DNA of 64,000 nt from Haloarcula hispanica ATCC 33960. GTDB taxonomy: Archaea; Halobacteriota; Halobacteria; Halobacteriales; Haloarculaceae. Shown here in pieces: positions 62,071-64,000 of the stretch. Both the position numbers and the translations under genes were made by a program. The notes under the pieces are model-generated. The model had not been told where the DNA came from. It saw only the letters and a list, made by a program, of their open reading frames with translations, and did no database searches. The number at the start of each line of letters is the position of its first letter. Within the stretch, counting starts at the first letter, position 1. The stretch covers positions 682,001 to 746,000 of the forward strand of contig NC_015948.1 in NCBI RefSeq assembly GCF_000223905.1, given 5' to 3'.

Positions 62071-62490
62071 ATGAATACGAAACAAACTGAGATCCCCGAC
62101 TCGCTTCCGCTGGACGACCGACTGTCGCTCCTGTCGTCGCACTACCGGCGGTACCTCCTGTACGGGCTTTCACAGTACACGACGCCGGTTTCACTAGCCG
62201 TACTCACGGATACGGTGACCGAATTCGAACACGGGACACCGGCCGAACAGCACCGCGACGAGCGACTCAAGATTTACACGGCCCTCTATCACAACCACCT
62301 TCCGCGGCTGGTCGATGCCGGTGTCGTCCAGTACAACCAGTCGGAAGATATGGTCGATATCGGGCCGAACGCGCCGGCCCTCGTCCCGCTGCTCGAGTCG
62401 ACGATCGAACACGACCTGTCCGCGAGCGGTAATGGCCTGTCATCGAACGCCGTCGATATCGACTCTTTACGCCCCGAACGGAGCAATTAA
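62071..62490 (+). CDS. DUF7344 HTH-like protein
   Basis: The 139-residue protein has LPLDDRLSLLSSHYRRYLLYGL, DERLKIYTALYHNHLPRLVDAG and VVQYNQSEDMVDIG, a pattern of the haloarchaeal winged-helix family I know as DUF7344. These are usually small regulators. It follows the HTH-like gene by 61 nt. Its stop overlaps the gatE stop by 3 nt (tail to tail). Its target is unknown. Confidence 0.75.
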   Translation: MNTKQTEIPDSLPLDDRLSLLSSHYRRYLLYGLSQYTTPVSLAVLTDTVTEFEHGTPAEQHRDERLKIYTALYHNHLPRLVDAGVVQYNQSEDMVDIGPNAPALVPLLESTIEHDLSASGNGLSSNAVDIDSLRPERSN

Positions 62491-64000
62491 GCCCGCTTCT
62501 GTATCTCCGAGCGCAACACGTCGCTAACTGTATCGCCGTCAGCTTTGCCACGGAGTGCGCCCATGCACTCGCCCATCAGCGCCGAGAACGCCCCCATCCC
62601 CTCTTCGGCGATCTGGTCCTCGTGGCGCTCGACGACCTCGACAACGGCGTCCCGGACCTCCGACTCGTCGACGCCGCCCAGTCCTTCCTGCTCGACGGCT
62701 TCCTGGGCCGTCAGCGACGGCTTCTCTGCGAGGGCTGTCAGGAGGTCCTCGATCCCCTCACGCGGCACGTCTCCGCCATCGACCAGCAGGATTGCGCCCC
62801 ACAGGTGCTCGTCGGTGAGGTTCCCGACGGGCACGTCGTCGCGGCGGAGTTCGGTCAGCGTCGACTCCAGCGTCCCGGCGGCCAGCGTCGGGTCGACGCC
62901 CTCGCCTTCCACAAGCGCCTCGAACAGCGGCCACCGCTGGCCGTAGGCGACCTGTTCGGCGAGGCCGGAGCCGAGGTCGAACTCGCTCTCGTACCGGTCG
63001 ACCTTCTGGGTGAGTAGCTCCGGAGTCTCGACTTCGGTCACGTCGGGTTCGACCGGTGGCACGTCCGTCTCGGGGTACATCCGGGCCGCGCCGGGGAGCG
63101 GTCGGAGGTACCGCGACGTGGCGTCCTCGTTCGCGTCCCGCGTCTCCTCGGGGACGCCTTCGAGCGCGGTCTCGGCCCGTTCGGCAACGGCGTCGATAGC
63201 CAGTTCGGCGGTCTCCGGGTCGTCGGCGACGATGGCGACAGCGTCCTCGGGACCTGCGCCGACAGCGTCCCGAAGTGCCTCGACTTCCGCCTCGGTGACG
63301 CCGTAGGCCGGGAGTTCGTCGGTGTGGAAGATGCCGCCCGCGCCGTGGCGCTTGGCGTGGTCGGACAGCTCCGTCCCGAGCCGGCGGTCGGGCTGAATCT
63401 CGCGGCCGACCAGGCCGTCGAAGCCCGAAAGCAGGAGGCCCTGTACCTCGCCGCCCGAGGAGAGCGCGCCTTCGATGACGCCCGACTCCGTGTCTTCGAA
63501 CACCCCGGTCACGTCCTGTGGCTCGCCGACGGCGGCGTCGCGTCCGGCGAGTTCGTCGGCGATGTCCAGCAGTTCGACCTGCCGGCGGACCTCGTTGCGG
63601 ACGAGGTCGTCGATGTCGTCGAGGCTCTGGACGCCCTTCAGTTCGATTCGTGCGCCCTCCTCGATGGAGACGTTCACGTCCTGTCGGATGGTCCCGAGGC
63701 CGCGCTTGACCTTCCCGGTCGAACGGAGGAGCATCCCGATTCGCTCGGCGGCCTCGCGGGCCTGCTCGGGCGAACTGATGTCCGGCTTCGTGCCGATTTC
63801 GACCAGCGGGATGCCGAGCCGGTCGAGCGAGAACCGGACACCGTCGGCGGTCTCCTCGACGCGCTGGCAGGACTCCTCCTCCAGTAGCATGTCCTCGATA
63901 CCGACCGGGCCGGCGCTCGTCTCGATGGCCCCGTCGTTAGCGACCAGCATCGACCGCTGGAACCCCGTGGTGTTCGACCCGTCGACGACGATTTTTCGCA
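62487..64000 (-). CDS. gatE: Glu-tRNA(Gln) amidotransferase subunit E (3' part, 5' end outside window)
   Basis: The visible 504 residues include RKIVVDGSNTTGFQRSMLVA at the right edge, QRVEETADGVRFSLDRLGIPLVEIGTKPD, GTIRQDVNVSIEEGARIELKGVQ, an insert domain of the GAD type, and a C-terminal YqeY-like tail domain (about 350-504). These match archaeal GatE, which with GatD makes Gln-tRNA(Gln) from Glu-tRNA(Gln). The true start lies beyond 64000; the reading frame runs through the edge. A methionine at 63950 is internal. Confidence 0.95.
   Translation of the reverse strand, partial: RKIVVDGSNTTGFQRSMLVANDGAIETSAGPVGIEDMLLEEESCQRVEETADGVRFSLDRLGIPLVEIGTKPDISSPEQAREAAERIGMLLRSTGKVKRGLGTIRQDVNVSIEEGARIELKGVQSLDDIDDLVRNEVRRQVELLDIADELAGRDAAVGEPQDVTGVFEDTESGVIEGALSSGGEVQGLLLSGFDGLVGREIQPDRRLGTELSDHAKRHGAGGIFHTDELPAYGVTEAEVEALRDAVGAGPEDAVAIVADDPETAELAIDAVAERAETALEGVPEETRDANEDATSRYLRPLPGAARMYPETDVPPVEPDVTEVETPELLTQKVDRYESEFDLGSGLAEQVAYGQRWPLFEALVEGEGVDPTLAAGTLESTLTELRRDDVPVGNLTDEHLWGAILLVDGGDVPREGIEDLLTALAEKPSLTAQEAVEQEGLGGVDESEVRDAVVEVVERHEDQIAEEGMGAFSALMGECMGALRGKADGDTVSDVLRSEIQKRA

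Noticed and set aside
1..64000. CRISPR arrays, insertion sequences with transposase, integrases, restriction systems or toxin-antitoxin pairs
   Set aside because: None found: no regularly spaced repeats of 28-37 nt with unique spacers, and no protein with transposase, integrase, Cas or restriction motifs.

Overview
The window is chromosomal DNA of an extremely halophilic archaeon, almost certainly a Haloarcula. It is GC-rich with acidic proteins, and many genes have a TATA-like element 25-33 nt before the start codon, typical of leaderless haloarchaeal transcripts. It carries archaeal information-processing genes (L44e, S27e, aIF2-alpha, Nop10, TFB, PAN, GatE, initiator tRNA) and a sensory rhodopsin II with its transducer. 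From memory, the L44e protein looks the same as that of Haloarcula marismortui. No phage, plasmid, CRISPR array or intact insertion sequence is visible; this is mostly core chromosome with a few lineage-specific patches.

Layout. 1-7.1 kb: edge of an HTH regulator, a metallophosphoesterase, a small membrane protein, an FAD oxidoreductase, a threonine-synthase-like protein, an MDR dehydrogenase, two universal stress proteins flanking a long palindrome, and a J-domain membrane protein. 7.2-9.5 kb: translation/ribosome operon L44e-S27e-aIF2alpha-Nop10-PAC2. 9.6-18.5 kb: two small haloarchaeal proteins, then an envelope region (DUF2298 giant membrane protein, GT2 glycosyltransferase, GtrA flippase-like protein), initiator tRNA-Met, a purine phosphoribosyltransferase, and a pilin / glycoprotein / polytopic membrane protein group. 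18.7-26.7 kb: a nine-gene Mrp-type Na+/H+ antiporter operon whose first gene is a UspA-MnhE fusion and which ends with three MrpD-like subunits. 26.8-34.7 kb: coaBC, a DUF4129-DUF7269-DUF58-DUF7519 envelope operon, an HtpX-like protease and a one-domain thioredoxin-reductase-like protein. 34.8-40.1 kb: proteasome-activating nucleotidase, DUF420, HD hydrolase, amidohydrolase, SHOCT protein, UspA. 40.1-45.8 kb: acyl-CoA carboxylase genes pccB-pccX-pccA plus birA, and a divergent uracil-DNA-glycosylase-like gene. 45.8-52.2 kb: a regulator/EamA-exporter pair separated by a palindrome-rich spacer, a small membrane protein, an NSS transporter, a DUF5789 protein, an SDR and a quinone oxidoreductase. 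52.5-55.5 kb: htrII-sopII phototaxis operon followed by degenerate tandem repeats. 55.8-64 kb: small membrane protein, TFB, a hypothetical/TrmJ pair, a Bat-type PAS-GAF-HTH regulator, two small helix-turn-helix-like genes, and the 3' part of gatE.

How the genes work together: the Mrp operon and NSS transporter fit sodium and pH homeostasis in brine; the pcc cluster with its own biotin ligase fits propionyl/acetyl-CoA carboxylation; HtrII-SRII fits blue-light avoidance; PAN, PAC2 and the HtpX-like protease fit protein turnover.

Most worth a second look: complementary loss of conserved membrane lysines among the three MrpD-like subunits; loss of the PLP-binding lysine in the threonine-synthase homologue; a ~100-nt coaxial palindrome beside stress genes; the palindrome-dense regulator/exporter spacer; the pilin-glycoprotein-membrane protein module; and the DUF58/DUF4129 operon with no MoxR gene.
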